Below are positions 42,548-50,850 of a stretch of 64,000 nt of DNA, piece after piece. The stretch's first letter is position 1. Every line of letters begins with the position of its first letter. The notes beneath the pieces are model-generated. The model saw nothing but the letters and a program-made list of their open reading frames with translations, did not search any database and was not told where the DNA came from. Source of the DNA: Treponema sp. OMZ 798 (GTDB lineage: Bacteria > Spirochaetota > Spirochaetia > Treponematales > Treponemataceae); the NCBI RefSeq assembly GCF_024181385.1, contig NZ_CP051305.1, forward strand, positions 1,364,001 to 1,428,000, given 5' to 3'. Both the position numbers and the translations under genes were made by a program.

Positions 42548-42564
42548 AATCACCCTCCGGTGTT

Positions 42565-43086
42565 TTATAGATTATTTTCTAACTGATTAAAAATTTCATA
42601 TAATTCAGCAGAATATTTTTTTATCAATTCATAATCATCGGAATTTATTTGAGATTTTATTTCGTTAAGCCAGCCTACGGTTTGCTTATCGTTTTCTTTT
42701 TGCTCTTGGGTACGTTCTTCATTTGAAATTTCTGCAAGAGTTTTTTCGATTGTATCGGCAACTATTCCATATTGTAAAACGGCAAGCTGTAAATGCCCCA
42801 GTTTAGGATTGAGACCGTTTTGCTTAAAAATCTTTTGTATTTTTTTGGGAGGCGTTTTTTTACATATAGACTTAAAAAGATCAGACATACTTATTTCGTT
42901 GTCAACTGCTATCCAAGCCTTTATATCGGCTGCCGTTATTTCGGCAAAAAGCCTTTCATGATTTTCAATAAAACTTTTTACATTGTCTTCGCTTAAAACG
43001 GCTTTATCATAATTAGTTACCGTACACGACAAAATAAGAATATGCAGAATAAAAAAGAAGAAGCTGCAATCAATAATTTTTTTCAA
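42565..43086 (-). CDS. Lipoprotein of the peptide cluster (LQLAVLQY family)
   Basis: About 173 residues beginning at a TTG with GGAGG upstream (43086); an in-frame TTG five codons earlier lies inside the ribosome site. The N-terminus MKKIIDCSFFFFILHILILS precedes Cys, giving a spirochaetal lipobox (LILSC), so it is probably lipid-anchored. The C-terminal domain includes HLQLAVLQYGIVADTIEKTL and NEIKSQINSDDYELIKKY, closely similar to the C-terminus of the exported protein at 44747. It sits between precursor genes 1 and 2, and may bind, protect against, or help release the product. I do not recognise a named family. Confidence 0.7.
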   Translation of the reverse strand: MKKIIDCSFFFFILHILILSCTVTNYDKAVLSEDNVKSFIENHERLFAEITAADIKAWIAVDNEISMSDLFKSICKKTPPKKIQKIFKQNGLNPKLGHLQLAVLQYGIVADTIEKTLAEISNEERTQEQKENDKQTVGWLNEIKSQINSDDYELIKKYSAELYEIFNQLENNL

Positions 43087-43126
43087 TTTATTTTCCTCCA
43101 AAGTATTTATTTTAAATAAATTTTAT

Positions 43127-43411
43127 TTAACCTAAAGCCATACTTATGGGGCAGGATAAAGTACATGTCGCACAAGAAACAACCGCACAAGACGGGGCAC
43201 AGGAAACACCGCAATTTTTAAAGTCAGACAACCTAATCGTTCCGTTTATTGTATTTGATGAACAGCCGTTGCTGCAAGATTTTCTACATACACCAGTTAA
43301 AAAATAAGAATTAAAATAAGATGCAAAACCCGAATTCATCAAAACTTCATTCCACTCGGAAGCTTCAAGGTTCCCGTCTTTGATACCCTGTTTTAGTTTA
43401 GATAACTGCAT
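43127..43411 (-). CDS. Cys-rich RiPP precursor peptide 2
   Basis: A 94-residue peptide with leader MQLSKLKQGIKDGNLEA, then a region rich in Asn, Ser and aromatic residues (NSGFASYFNSYFLTG) and nine Cys in two blocks: CxxxCxxxC, an 18-residue gap, and CxxxCxxxCxxxxCxxCxxxC. GGAGG is upstream. The same block plan and leader as precursor 1 indicate a common maturation enzyme. The mature activity is unknown. Confidence 0.82.
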   Translation of the reverse strand: MQLSKLKQGIKDGNLEASEWNEVLMNSGFASYFNSYFLTGVCRKSCSNGCSSNTINGTIRLSDFKNCGVSCAPSCAVVSCATCTLSCPISMALG

Positions 43412-43446
43412 TTACACCTCCATTACTTAGCACACAAAAATTATAT

Positions 43447-43677
43447 TTATAAAACCGTTTGTTTACTACTCGCACAGCAATCCATACAACCATGAGAACA
43501 GCCTTCCATACAGCTGGGTATACACTTGTCCCCAAGTCTTAAAGTTTCAAATATCGATAAAAAACAATACCTAGCATTGTAGAATCCAAGTTTTCCATAT
43601 AAAATATCAATATTTTTAATATCGGATAAATCAAGCGAGCCCGATTTGATATCTTTTCTTAGTTTATCCAAATTCAT
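43447..43677 (-). CDS. Cys-rich RiPP precursor peptide 3
   Basis: A 76-residue peptide with leader MNLDKLRKDIKSGSLDL and seven Cys: one at the core start, then after 14 residues CxxxCxxxCxxxCxxCC. The C-terminus SSKQTVL is more polar than in precursors 1 and 2. GGAGG precedes the ATG at 43677; an in-frame GTG four codons earlier lies in the ribosome site. It has its own promoter (43693-43721) and is the first gene of the precursor 3-2-lipoprotein-1-radical SAM-exporter run. Confidence 0.8.
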   Translation of the reverse strand: MNLDKLRKDIKSGSLDLSDIKNIDILYGKLGFYNARYCFLSIFETLRLGDKCIPSCMEGCSHGCMDCCASSKQTVL

Positions 43678-43692
43678 AGCTTCCTCCACTTA

Positions 43693-43721
43693 CATAGTAG
43701 ACCACATTTTTACCTTTGTCA
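43693..43721 (-). promoter_or_regulatory. Promoter of the precursor/radical SAM operon
   Basis: On the minus strand TTGACA (43716-43721), 17 bp, TACTAT (43693-43698), 16 bp before the start at 43677. The bases upstream of the -35 (TAAATTTACCC) match two other promoters of the cluster. Confidence 0.8.
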
Positions 43722-43751
43722 AGGGTAAATTTATGAAAAAAAGCATTTTTT

Positions 43752-44585
43752 TCAAATTTTCAAACTTTTTCTCATCTTTACGTATTTGCCAATATCAATT
43801 ATCAAGATTATGAGGGCTATAATAAAAACTATAAAATAAATAACTATTAAAAAATAAAAATATACATACCGAAATAAAAATATAAAAAAATTATTAATTG
43901 AATGAATAAGAATAGGGACATAAATATTATTGGTTTTTTCATAACAATAAGCCAATAAAATACCGTCAAGCACAAGAGAAAACATTTTTATATTAAATCC
44001 ATAACCCGGTATATGTAAAAAAGCAAAAAGTATTGAAGAAATAAATACAGCAATAAATACATTGCTTATTTCTTTTAATTTATTATACAGAAGTCCTCTA
44101 TAAAATATTTCTTCAAAAACAGGACCAATGATTACGGTACTTATAAGCATAAAAGGTTCAAAACGAGGTCTTTGTAATTTTTCTAAAATCAAAATATCAT
44201 ATACAGTAATATTTTTTTTACCCGTTAAAATATCATTAAAATATTTAAAAAAATTAAAAAGAAAAGAATTATCAAAGATAAAGGATATTATATAATATAT
44301 CATCGTGATTGATGACAGATAAATCATCCCTTTTATAATAACAGAGAAATTTAATTTTTTATAAGTAAATATTATCTTTAAATCTTTTGAATAAAATAAA
44401 TAGAAAATGATTATAAATAGTAAAAACAATAAACTACCGAAAATCCCATTATATTTAACGAATAAGGTATAATAGTAATTATAAAAATTTTTGAAAAGAA
44501 ATTTACCGGTGTAAGAAATTATCAAAAAAACAAAAATATACAATACAAAAAGAATGCACAGATCTTTTATTACTTTTTTATTCAT
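43752..44585 (-). CDS. CPBP-family membrane protease-like protein of the peptide cluster
   Basis: About 277 residues with seven or eight helices and the CPBP motifs PVFEEIFYRGLLYNKL (EExxxR), FAFLHIPGYG (FxxxH) and LIHSINNFFIF (HxxxN). CPBP proteins in bacteriocin clusters serve as leader proteases or immunity proteins. Here the exporter lacks a peptidase domain, so this protein is the best candidate for leader removal or self-protection. The ATG at 44585 has GGAG upstream; the promoter at 44624-44652 shares the cluster element. Confidence 0.82.
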   Translation of the reverse strand: MNKKVIKDLCILFVLYIFVFLIISYTGKFLFKNFYNYYYTLFVKYNGIFGSLLFLLFIIIFYLFYSKDLKIIFTYKKLNFSVIIKGMIYLSSITMIYYIISFIFDNSFLFNFFKYFNDILTGKKNITVYDILILEKLQRPRFEPFMLISTVIIGPVFEEIFYRGLLYNKLKEISNVFIAVFISSILFAFLHIPGYGFNIKMFSLVLDGILLAYCYEKTNNIYVPILIHSINNFFIFLFRYVYFYFLIVIYFIVFIIALIILIIDIGKYVKMRKSLKI

Positions 44586-44623
44586 ATAATTACTCCATAA
44601 GTTTATACTCAATGTCTAACTTA

Positions 44624-44652
44624 AGCCTACCATACGAAATTTCATCTGTCAA
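44624..44652 (-). promoter_or_regulatory. Promoter of the cluster CPBP gene
   Basis: TTGACA (44647-44652), 17 bp and TAGGCT (44624-44629) on the minus strand, with TAAATTTACGC just upstream of the -35 as in the other two cluster promoters. The -10 is weak. Confidence 0.55.
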
Positions 44653-44746
44653 GCGTAAATTTACGAAAATATTTACTCATAGGATAAAAAACCATGTTTT
44701 TTATTTATTTTCACTAAAATAAAAACTTTCAATAGAGCTCTATATT

Positions 44747-45499
44747 TTATTCTTTAGCTGCATCTAAGATTTGTTCAATCTTATAATAATTTTTTTCTAC
44801 TAATCTAAAATCCTGTATACTTATTGCTTTTCTTATTTCGGAGATTATTGAAGGTTGATCGGTTTCTTTTATTTTATCTCCAAACATTTTCTCACATTTT
44901 AGTACAAAAAAACAATATTGTAATACAGCCAATTGTAAAGCTGTCTTTTTTACATCAAGGTTTAATTCCGAAAAAACAGATGTAACCTCAGCCGGAAGCG
45001 AATCATTTTCCAATGTTCGCAAAATATCTTCAATTTTCTTATTTTTAAAAAATAAAGACCAGTCGGTTTTATTCAATTTTGAAGTTAATTCATGGTAATT
45101 TTTTAGAATATTATTAATACTACCCAAAGATAATTTCATATTTTTTTGAGCTTCTGCCTCGCTAACGGCTTTTGCAAATTCTTGTTCTGCACGTTTTTTT
45201 TCTGCCTCTGCTTTTTTAAATTCTTGCTCGGCGCGTTGTTTCTCCGACTTTGCTTTACTCAATTCACGCTCTGCACGTTTCTTTTCTGCCTCCGCTTTCT
45301 CAAATTCCGTTTTTGCTTTCATATACGGTTCTAACCAGTTTTCAGTAATATCTTTATACAAATTCTCATATAAATTAAATAAATTGACATCACTAGAATC
45401 ATGATACAGTACAAGAGATTGTTCTTCAGCATTCAAATTTACACAAAAAGATGTAAAGAATAAAATTATTACAAATATTAGTGTTATATTTTTTTTCAT
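44747..45499 (-). CDS. Exported coiled-coil protein of the peptide cluster (LQLAVLQY family)
   Basis: About 250 residues. The signal peptide ends near VNLNAEEQ (signal peptidase I type, AxA-like). Residues about 66-120 consist of a 14-residue repeat (FKKAEAEKKRAEQE-like) in three to four copies, forming a charged coiled coil. The C-terminal part contains KKTALQLAVLQYCFFVLKCE and RKAISIQDFRLVEKNYYKIE, the domain shared with the lipoprotein at 42565. The ATG at 45499 has GGGAGG upstream. It is probably periplasmic. A role in carrying, binding or displaying the peptide product is inferred only from position and paralogy. Confidence 0.72.
   Translation of the reverse strand: MKKNITLIFVIILFFTSFCVNLNAEEQSLVLYHDSSDVNLFNLYENLYKDITENWLEPYMKAKTEFEKAEAEKKRAERELSKAKSEKQRAEQEFKKAEAEKKRAEQEFAKAVSEAEAQKNMKLSLGSINNILKNYHELTSKLNKTDWSLFFKNKKIEDILRTLENDSLPAEVTSVFSELNLDVKKTALQLAVLQYCFFVLKCEKMFGDKIKETDQPSIISEIRKAISIQDFRLVEKNYYKIEQILDAAKE
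45179..45304 (-). repeat. Three tandem 42-bp coding repeats
   Basis: The units encode the 14-residue coiled-coil repeats of the exported protein (pattern F/L-x-K-A-x-x-E-K-x-R-A-E-x-E). A partial fourth unit follows towards 45146. Repeat number could vary between strains. Confidence 0.7.
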
Positions 45500-45587
45500 A
45501 TTTTCCTCCCATAAAAAATAAAAAATGTAGTTTTTACGGTAAGTCTCTACCATAAAATAAAAGAATTAAGTATTTTCACTTATTATA

Positions 45588-45616
45588 AGTATCTCATGGT
45601 TTCCGACGCATGTCAA
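45588..45616 (-). promoter_or_regulatory. Promoter of the exported coiled-coil protein gene
   Basis: TTGACA (45611-45616), 17 bp and GATACT (45588-45593) on the minus strand, with ACAAATTTATC upstream of the -35, the third instance of the cluster element; about 90 bp before the start at 45499. Confidence 0.5.
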
Positions 45617-45658
45617 GATAAATTTGTAAAAAACATTTTTTTATTTATTTTCATTAAA

Positions 45659-46597
45659 TCAAATGCTTCCAAGAAGGTTTTTGTCGTAATTGGATAAAAA
45701 ACTTTTTGCGGTTTTTATGAGTTCTTCTTGGTAATCTTTTGGAGAGACAACCTTTACCTTATCTCCGAAGCTGAGGAGGAGAGCCTTCCATAAGCGTTCT
45801 TTTGCAGGAACACGAATATGGGTTTTGTATTTTTGAAAAGATTTTTTCTCGATTACGGAATCGGGGAAGTATTCTTCGATAAGAGGAATTTCTTTTTTGT
45901 CAAAGACGATTTCTATATCGATGCAGGTTTTATAATAGGCAAGCTCGGCTTCTTTCATTTTTTGTTGTATGTCGCCGTGTTTTATAAAAGACCTTTCTTT
46001 TGAGAGAACAAGATTTTGCATCCGTGCAACCTTAAAGGTTCTATATTCTTTTTTTTCTTTGATGTATGAAAATAAATACCATGCATACCATTTATAATGA
46101 ATGGCAAGAGGCTCCGCGCAAACATGGGAGCTTTTCCCTTCGGAATTGCGGTAATCGAAAACTATATAGTTTTTTCCGCTGATAGCCTCTTCTAAAAGCA
46201 TATTGGAACCCTGCACTTTTTTATTTTCTTTTGTAACGCTAAAATCCCAAAATACTTTTTGCCCACCTTCTTTTTCGATAATTGCATTGTATTTTTGAAT
46301 TAAAGAATTTAGCTTATCGTTTGTGTATGAGGTCGCAAGACTTTCCAAAGCGTTTATAATAATCTGCTGTTCGCTGTTTTTGATGTTGATGTTTTTTATT
46401 TTATAATTTTCCAAGACGGCATAGCCGCCGTATCTTCCGCCCAGCGTATACACAGGGATTCCGGCTTCTGCTATGCTTGCCATATCCCTCTGAATAGTAC
46501 GCACCGACACATTAAAATATTCAGCTAAATATTTTGCAGAAACCTTTTCGTGGTTTAGTAAGTATATAATTATTTCGAGAATGCGTTCAAGTTTCAT
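45659..46597 (-). CDS. DeoR-type HTH/WYL-domain transcriptional regulator
   Basis: About 312 residues. The N-terminal helix-turn-helix is KVSAKYLAEYFNVSVRTIQR with the following wing GRYGGYAVLENYKI; the middle WYL domain has FDYRNSEGK and PLAIHYKWYAWYLFSYIKEK, followed by the WCX-type C-terminal. WYL proteins respond to nucleic acid or small ligands and often control defence or mobile genes. The start at 46597 (MKLERI) has no clear ribosome site. It sits at the edge of the peptide cluster, and could control the shared promoters at 43693, 44624 and 45588. A 20-base match to its 3' end occurs at 39110-39136. Confidence 0.85.
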   Translation of the reverse strand: MKLERILEIIIYLLNHEKVSAKYLAEYFNVSVRTIQRDMASIAEAGIPVYTLGGRYGGYAVLENYKIKNINIKNSEQQIIINALESLATSYTNDKLNSLIQKYNAIIEKEGGQKVFWDFSVTKENKKVQGSNMLLEEAISGKNYIVFDYRNSEGKSSHVCAEPLAIHYKWYAWYLFSYIKEKKEYRTFKVARMQNLVLSKERSFIKHGDIQQKMKEAELAYYKTCIDIEIVFDKKEIPLIEEYFPDSVIEKKSFQKYKTHIRVPAKERLWKALLLSFGDKVKVVSPKDYQEELIKTAKSFLSNYDKNLLGSI

Positions 46598-46664
46598 TTT
46601 TTTAATAAGCAACTTTGCGTTCTTTGCACCCCTTGCGGTTTAAAAAGAGTTCATTATCCCCTGC

Positions 46665-49379
46665 TTACATTCCCTGTAAATAGCCTTTAAGTTTTTCGAT
46701 ACGGCGTAAAAATTCTGTAAGCTTTTCTTTTTCGCCTTCGAGGACTTCGCTCGGAGCGTTTTTGACAAAATTCTCGTTTTTGAGTTTTAAATCTATCTTT
46801 GAAGCATTTTGCTCATTTTTTTCAAGCTCTTTTTCAAACCTCTTTTTTAGCTGTTCGATATCGATTGAGTCTCCCGTTATCAAAAAGGCTTCAAAGCCCG
46901 CTCCCACTACACCGATTGAGGAAGCCGGTTTTTCAGTAAGAGAAGAAATAAAATCCAAATCGGAAAGTCCTGAAAGCATTTTAATTAGTTCGGCATTTTC
47001 ACGGGCGGCTTCGGCAGGAGAATCTTTTTCAATATAAATAGAAACTTTAAGCTTAACTTGAGGGTCTATGCCGCATTCGGCGCGTAAAGCCCTGATGTTG
47101 CGGACTATTTCCTGCATGGTTCTAAAGCGGATGGAAGCAGCCTCGTCTATGCGCTCTTTTTTTTCTTCAGGGTAATCCGATGTCATTAAAATTTCGGCAC
47201 GGGCTAAGGCGCCTTCAGCACAATTTTTAGGCAGCTTGGAATAAATCTCTTCTGTAACAAAGGCTAAAAAGGGGTGAAGGAGGCGTAAGGATTCTTCCAA
47301 GACGGCAAGGAGCACCGAGGCTGCCCTATCCTTCTCTTTTTCGTCCCCGTATTTAAACGAAAGCTTGGTTCCTTCAACATACCAATCGCAAAAATTATTC
47401 CAAAAGAATTCGTAAACCTTTTGAGCCGCCTCATTGTAGCGGTAAGAATCAAGGCTTGTCCTTACAACTTGGGCAGCCTCGTTAAGCTCGTGATAAATCC
47501 AGCGGTCAAGTTCTTTTAAAGCATCTCGGCTTACAGGCACAATGGTTCTTCCTGCAAGGTTTCCTAAAATATAGCGCGAAGCATTCCAAACCTTGTTTGC
47601 AAATTTCGAGCCGAGTTTAAAACTTTCCATGTCGATTAAAAAATCCTGACTTTGGGAGCCGCACATAAAGGTAAGAGTAAACTTCATGGCATCAGCCCCG
47701 AACTCTTCGATGGCTACAAGGGGATCAATTCCGTTCCCTAAGCTCTTACTCATCTTGCGGCCCTGTTTATCCCTAACCAAGCCGTGGATAAAAATATCTT
47801 TAAACGGAGCCTTCCCGGTAAACTGTAAGGAAGCCATTATCATTCTCGCGACCCAAAAGAAGATTATATCGTGTCCCGTAACAAGGGCAGATGTAGGGAA
47901 AAAGCGTTCAAGGTCTTCCGTTTTTTCAGGCCAGCCGAGGGTCGAAAAGGGCCAAAGCCAGCTTGAAAACCAAGTGTCTAAAACGTCTTCATCTTGTTTT
48001 ATGTTTTTTGACTTACAGTGAGGACATTCCGTAATATCTGTGCGGCTTACTATTGTTTTGCCGCAATCGGCGCAATACCAAACAGGAATACGGTGTCCCC
48101 ACCAAAGCTGACGGGAAATACACCAGTCACGGATATTGTTCATCCAGTGAGCGTAAGTGTTTTCCCATTTTTGAGGATAAAAAACCACCTCGCCTTTTTT
48201 CCATGCATCTAGGGCTTTTTCGGCCAGGGGCTGCATCTTTACAAACCATTGTTTTGAAACATAGGGCTCTATAGTTGTGTGACAGCGGTAGCAGCAGCCT
48301 ACAGCGTGCTTTATTTTTTCTTCATTTTTAAAAAGCCCCAAGGCTTCCAAATCTTCGATAACGGCCTTGCGGGCTTTTTCAGGTGAAAGGCCGCGGTATT
48401 TTTCCGGAACAGCCTCGTTCAAGGTTCCGTCAGGGTTTAAGATATTGAGAACCGGAAGATTATGTCTCCTGCCTACTTCCCAGTCATTGGGGTCATGGGC
48501 AGGAGTTATCTTTACAACACCGGTTCCGAATTCCCTGTCAACATAAGAATCGGCAATAACAGGAATCTTTCTATTTGCGAGAGGAAGAATTACTTCCTTC
48601 CCTATGATGGAAGCATAGCGGGGATCTTCGGGGTGAACTGCAACGGCTGTATCTCCCAAGAGGGTTTCGGGGCGGGTGGTCGCAATTTCGATTCTTGTTA
48701 TTTTTTCGCCTTCTTCATTTTGTAAAACTGCCCCGTCAGCCAATTCGTAATAAATATGGTACATGCCGCCCTTTCTGTCTTCATGTTCAACCTCATCATC
48801 GGAAATTGCCGTACCGCATGAGGGGCACCAGTTTACAAGGTAGTTTCCCTGATAGATGAGCCCCTTTTCATAAAGAGAAACAAAGACTTCCCTTACAGCC
48901 TGAGAGAGGCCTTCATCCAATGTAAAGCGTTCTCTTTCCCAGTCAACCGAAACGCCCATTTTGCGGAGCTGTTTTGTTATTATCGAGTGATGCTCATTTT
49001 TAACTTCCCAAACCTTTTCTACAAAGGCTTCCCTTCCTAGATCGTGCCTCGTCTTGCCTTCAGCCTTCAATTTTTTTTCTACAACGGATTGGGTTGCGAT
49101 ACCTGCATGATCGGTTCCGGGAATCCAAAGAGTTTCATCCCCCTTCATGCGGTGATAGCGGACAATTACATCCTGCAAGGTTTCATCGAGGGCATGGCCT
49201 ACATGGAGAACGCCCGTAACATTGGGAGGCGGAATGACGACCGTAAAGGTATTTTTGCCTGTTTTCTTTTTTACCGGCCTAAAGCACTTATTGGCTTCCC
49301 AAAAGGAATAAATACGCTCTTCAAATTCTTTAGGATTATAAGATTTTTCCAATTCAATCGCCTGCAATTTTTCGCTCAT
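46665..49379 (-). CDS. valS: Valyl-tRNA synthetase
   Basis: A 904-residue class I synthetase with PPPNVTGVLHVGHALDETLQ (HIGH motif), the editing domain (TTRPETLLGDTAVAVHP), a zinc-ribbon-type insert (CADCGKTIVSRTDITECPHC), GRKMSKSLGNGIDP (KMSKS) and the C-terminal coiled coil that is typical of ValRS (KKRFEKELEKNEQNASKI). It charges tRNA-Val and removes mischarged Thr. Length is normal. A separate downstream gene run starts with the peptide cluster regulator. Confidence 0.97.
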   Translation of the reverse strand: MSEKLQAIELEKSYNPKEFEERIYSFWEANKCFRPVKKKTGKNTFTVVIPPPNVTGVLHVGHALDETLQDVIVRYHRMKGDETLWIPGTDHAGIATQSVVEKKLKAEGKTRHDLGREAFVEKVWEVKNEHHSIITKQLRKMGVSVDWERERFTLDEGLSQAVREVFVSLYEKGLIYQGNYLVNWCPSCGTAISDDEVEHEDRKGGMYHIYYELADGAVLQNEEGEKITRIEIATTRPETLLGDTAVAVHPEDPRYASIIGKEVILPLANRKIPVIADSYVDREFGTGVVKITPAHDPNDWEVGRRHNLPVLNILNPDGTLNEAVPEKYRGLSPEKARKAVIEDLEALGLFKNEEKIKHAVGCCYRCHTTIEPYVSKQWFVKMQPLAEKALDAWKKGEVVFYPQKWENTYAHWMNNIRDWCISRQLWWGHRIPVWYCADCGKTIVSRTDITECPHCKSKNIKQDEDVLDTWFSSWLWPFSTLGWPEKTEDLERFFPTSALVTGHDIIFFWVARMIMASLQFTGKAPFKDIFIHGLVRDKQGRKMSKSLGNGIDPLVAIEEFGADAMKFTLTFMCGSQSQDFLIDMESFKLGSKFANKVWNASRYILGNLAGRTIVPVSRDALKELDRWIYHELNEAAQVVRTSLDSYRYNEAAQKVYEFFWNNFCDWYVEGTKLSFKYGDEKEKDRAASVLLAVLEESLRLLHPFLAFVTEEIYSKLPKNCAEGALARAEILMTSDYPEEKKERIDEAASIRFRTMQEIVRNIRALRAECGIDPQVKLKVSIYIEKDSPAEAARENAELIKMLSGLSDLDFISSLTEKPASSIGVVGAGFEAFLITGDSIDIEQLKKRFEKELEKNEQNASKIDLKLKNENFVKNAPSEVLEGEKEKLTEFLRRIEKLKGYLQGM

Positions 49380-49406
49380 TGTTTTCTCCGGTTGTTTTTA
49401 AAATAC

Positions 49407-50711
49407 TTAGAATTTAACAAAAAATCTTAACATGAAGATTACAAATAAGATCCAGGTAATAAGAGGTATTTCCTTGAATTTACCCTTAATTGATTTTAAG
49501 ATAACATAGGCCAAAACGCCGTATACGATACCTTCAGCAACGCTATAGGTAAAGGGCATCATAATCATTGTTAAGAATGCGGGTATACCCTCTGTAGGAT
49601 CCTTATAATTGATTTCACCGGCCTGTGTCATCATCAAAAAGCCTACCATTATCAAGGCAGGAGCAGTAGCCGCAGCAGGAATCAACAAGAAAATCGGAGA
49701 AAACAACAAGGCAACGATGAACATAAGGGCTGTAACCACAGAGGTTAAACCTGTTTTTCCTCCGGCAGCAACACCGGCGGTACTTTCTACATAACTTGTT
49801 ACTGTTGAGGTTCCAAGGGCGGCGCCTACTACCGTTCCGATAGCATCAGATAAAAAGGCTTGTTTAATCTTAGGAATATTTCCATCCTTATCTACAAGGT
49901 TTGCCTGAGTTGCAACACCGACGAGGGTTCCGACCGTATCAAAAATATCTACAAAGAGGAATGAAACAAATACAATAAAGAATTTAAAAGAAAGCACATT
50001 TGAAAATTCAAAATTGAACATTGCAGGAGCTGCAGGCAGACTTAAAGGAGACCAGCCTTCCCAGCCTCCGAAGGGAACGGTAATCTTTAAGGGAATACCT
50101 ATTATGGTTGTAACTAAAATACCTATTAAGATCGCTCCCGGTACCCTTAAAATAAAAAGAGCACAGGTTATAATTAAACCGATAAGAGCTAAAACTGCAG
50201 GGGAGCCCCAAGTGAATTCACCAAGTCCTACGAGGGTTGCAGGATTATCAACAATTATGCCTGAATTTTGAAAGGCAATAAAGGTAATAAAGATACCGAT
50301 ACCTGCAGCAACAGCCTTTTTAAGATTAATCGGTATGGATTTTACAATGGCTTCACGGACGTTTACAAGCGAAAGCAAAATAAAAAGAACGCCTTCTAAA
50401 AAAACGGCAGTTAATGCCGTAGACGGGGAATAACCTAAACCTATAACAACTCCATATGTGAAAAAGGCATTTAACCCCATTCCTGAAGCGAGGGCTACAG
50501 GCAGATTAGCTAAAAAGCCCATGGCGAGGGTTGCAATAGCGGCGGACAGAGCGGTTGCAGTAAAAACGGCACCTCTATCCATTCCGGCTTCACTTAAAAT
50601 TCCCGGATTTACGGCCAAAATATAAGCCATTGCCAAAAAGGTAGTAATACCTGCAATGACTTCGGTGCGCACGGTAGTATTGTGCTCTTTAAGTTTAAAA
50701 AATCTTTCCAT
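49407..50711 (-). CDS. AzgA-type purine (adenine/guanine/hypoxanthine) permease
   Basis: About 434 residues with 12-14 hydrophobic segments of the NCS2/COG2252 family. TEVIAGITTFLAMAYILAVN, LASGMGLNAFFTYGVV, FVSFLFVDIFDTVGTLVGVA and GTSTVTSYVESTAGVAAGGK are all signatures. It takes up purine bases by proton symport; the exact base cannot be told. The ATG at 50711 has AAGGAGA upstream and is preferred to one 11 codons earlier. Confidence 0.92.
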   Translation of the reverse strand: MERFFKLKEHNTTVRTEVIAGITTFLAMAYILAVNPGILSEAGMDRGAVFTATALSAAIATLAMGFLANLPVALASGMGLNAFFTYGVVIGLGYSPSTALTAVFLEGVLFILLSLVNVREAIVKSIPINLKKAVAAGIGIFITFIAFQNSGIIVDNPATLVGLGEFTWGSPAVLALIGLIITCALFILRVPGAILIGILVTTIIGIPLKITVPFGGWEGWSPLSLPAAPAMFNFEFSNVLSFKFFIVFVSFLFVDIFDTVGTLVGVATQANLVDKDGNIPKIKQAFLSDAIGTVVGAALGTSTVTSYVESTAGVAAGGKTGLTSVVTALMFIVALLFSPIFLLIPAAATAPALIMVGFLMMTQAGEINYKDPTEGIPAFLTMIMMPFTYSVAEGIVYGVLAYVILKSIKGKFKEIPLITWILFVIFMLRFFVKF

Positions 50712-50850
50712 AACTAAGAAATTCTCCTTGGCGCATTGTAGCATAATTTTTTATTTACAGCAATATACAAATTTTATTTTTTTAGACAATTTTTATATAA
50801 AATAAATTTTAAAAATTAGTATTAAATACAAAAAAAAACTATATATAGGT

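Noticed and set aside
45146..45334. Cys/Phe/Leu-rich plus-strand frame that could look like a Cys-rich peptide gene
   Set aside because: It is the antisense of the Glu/Lys/Ala coiled-coil repeats of the exported protein; the Cys content is an artefact of the complementary codons.
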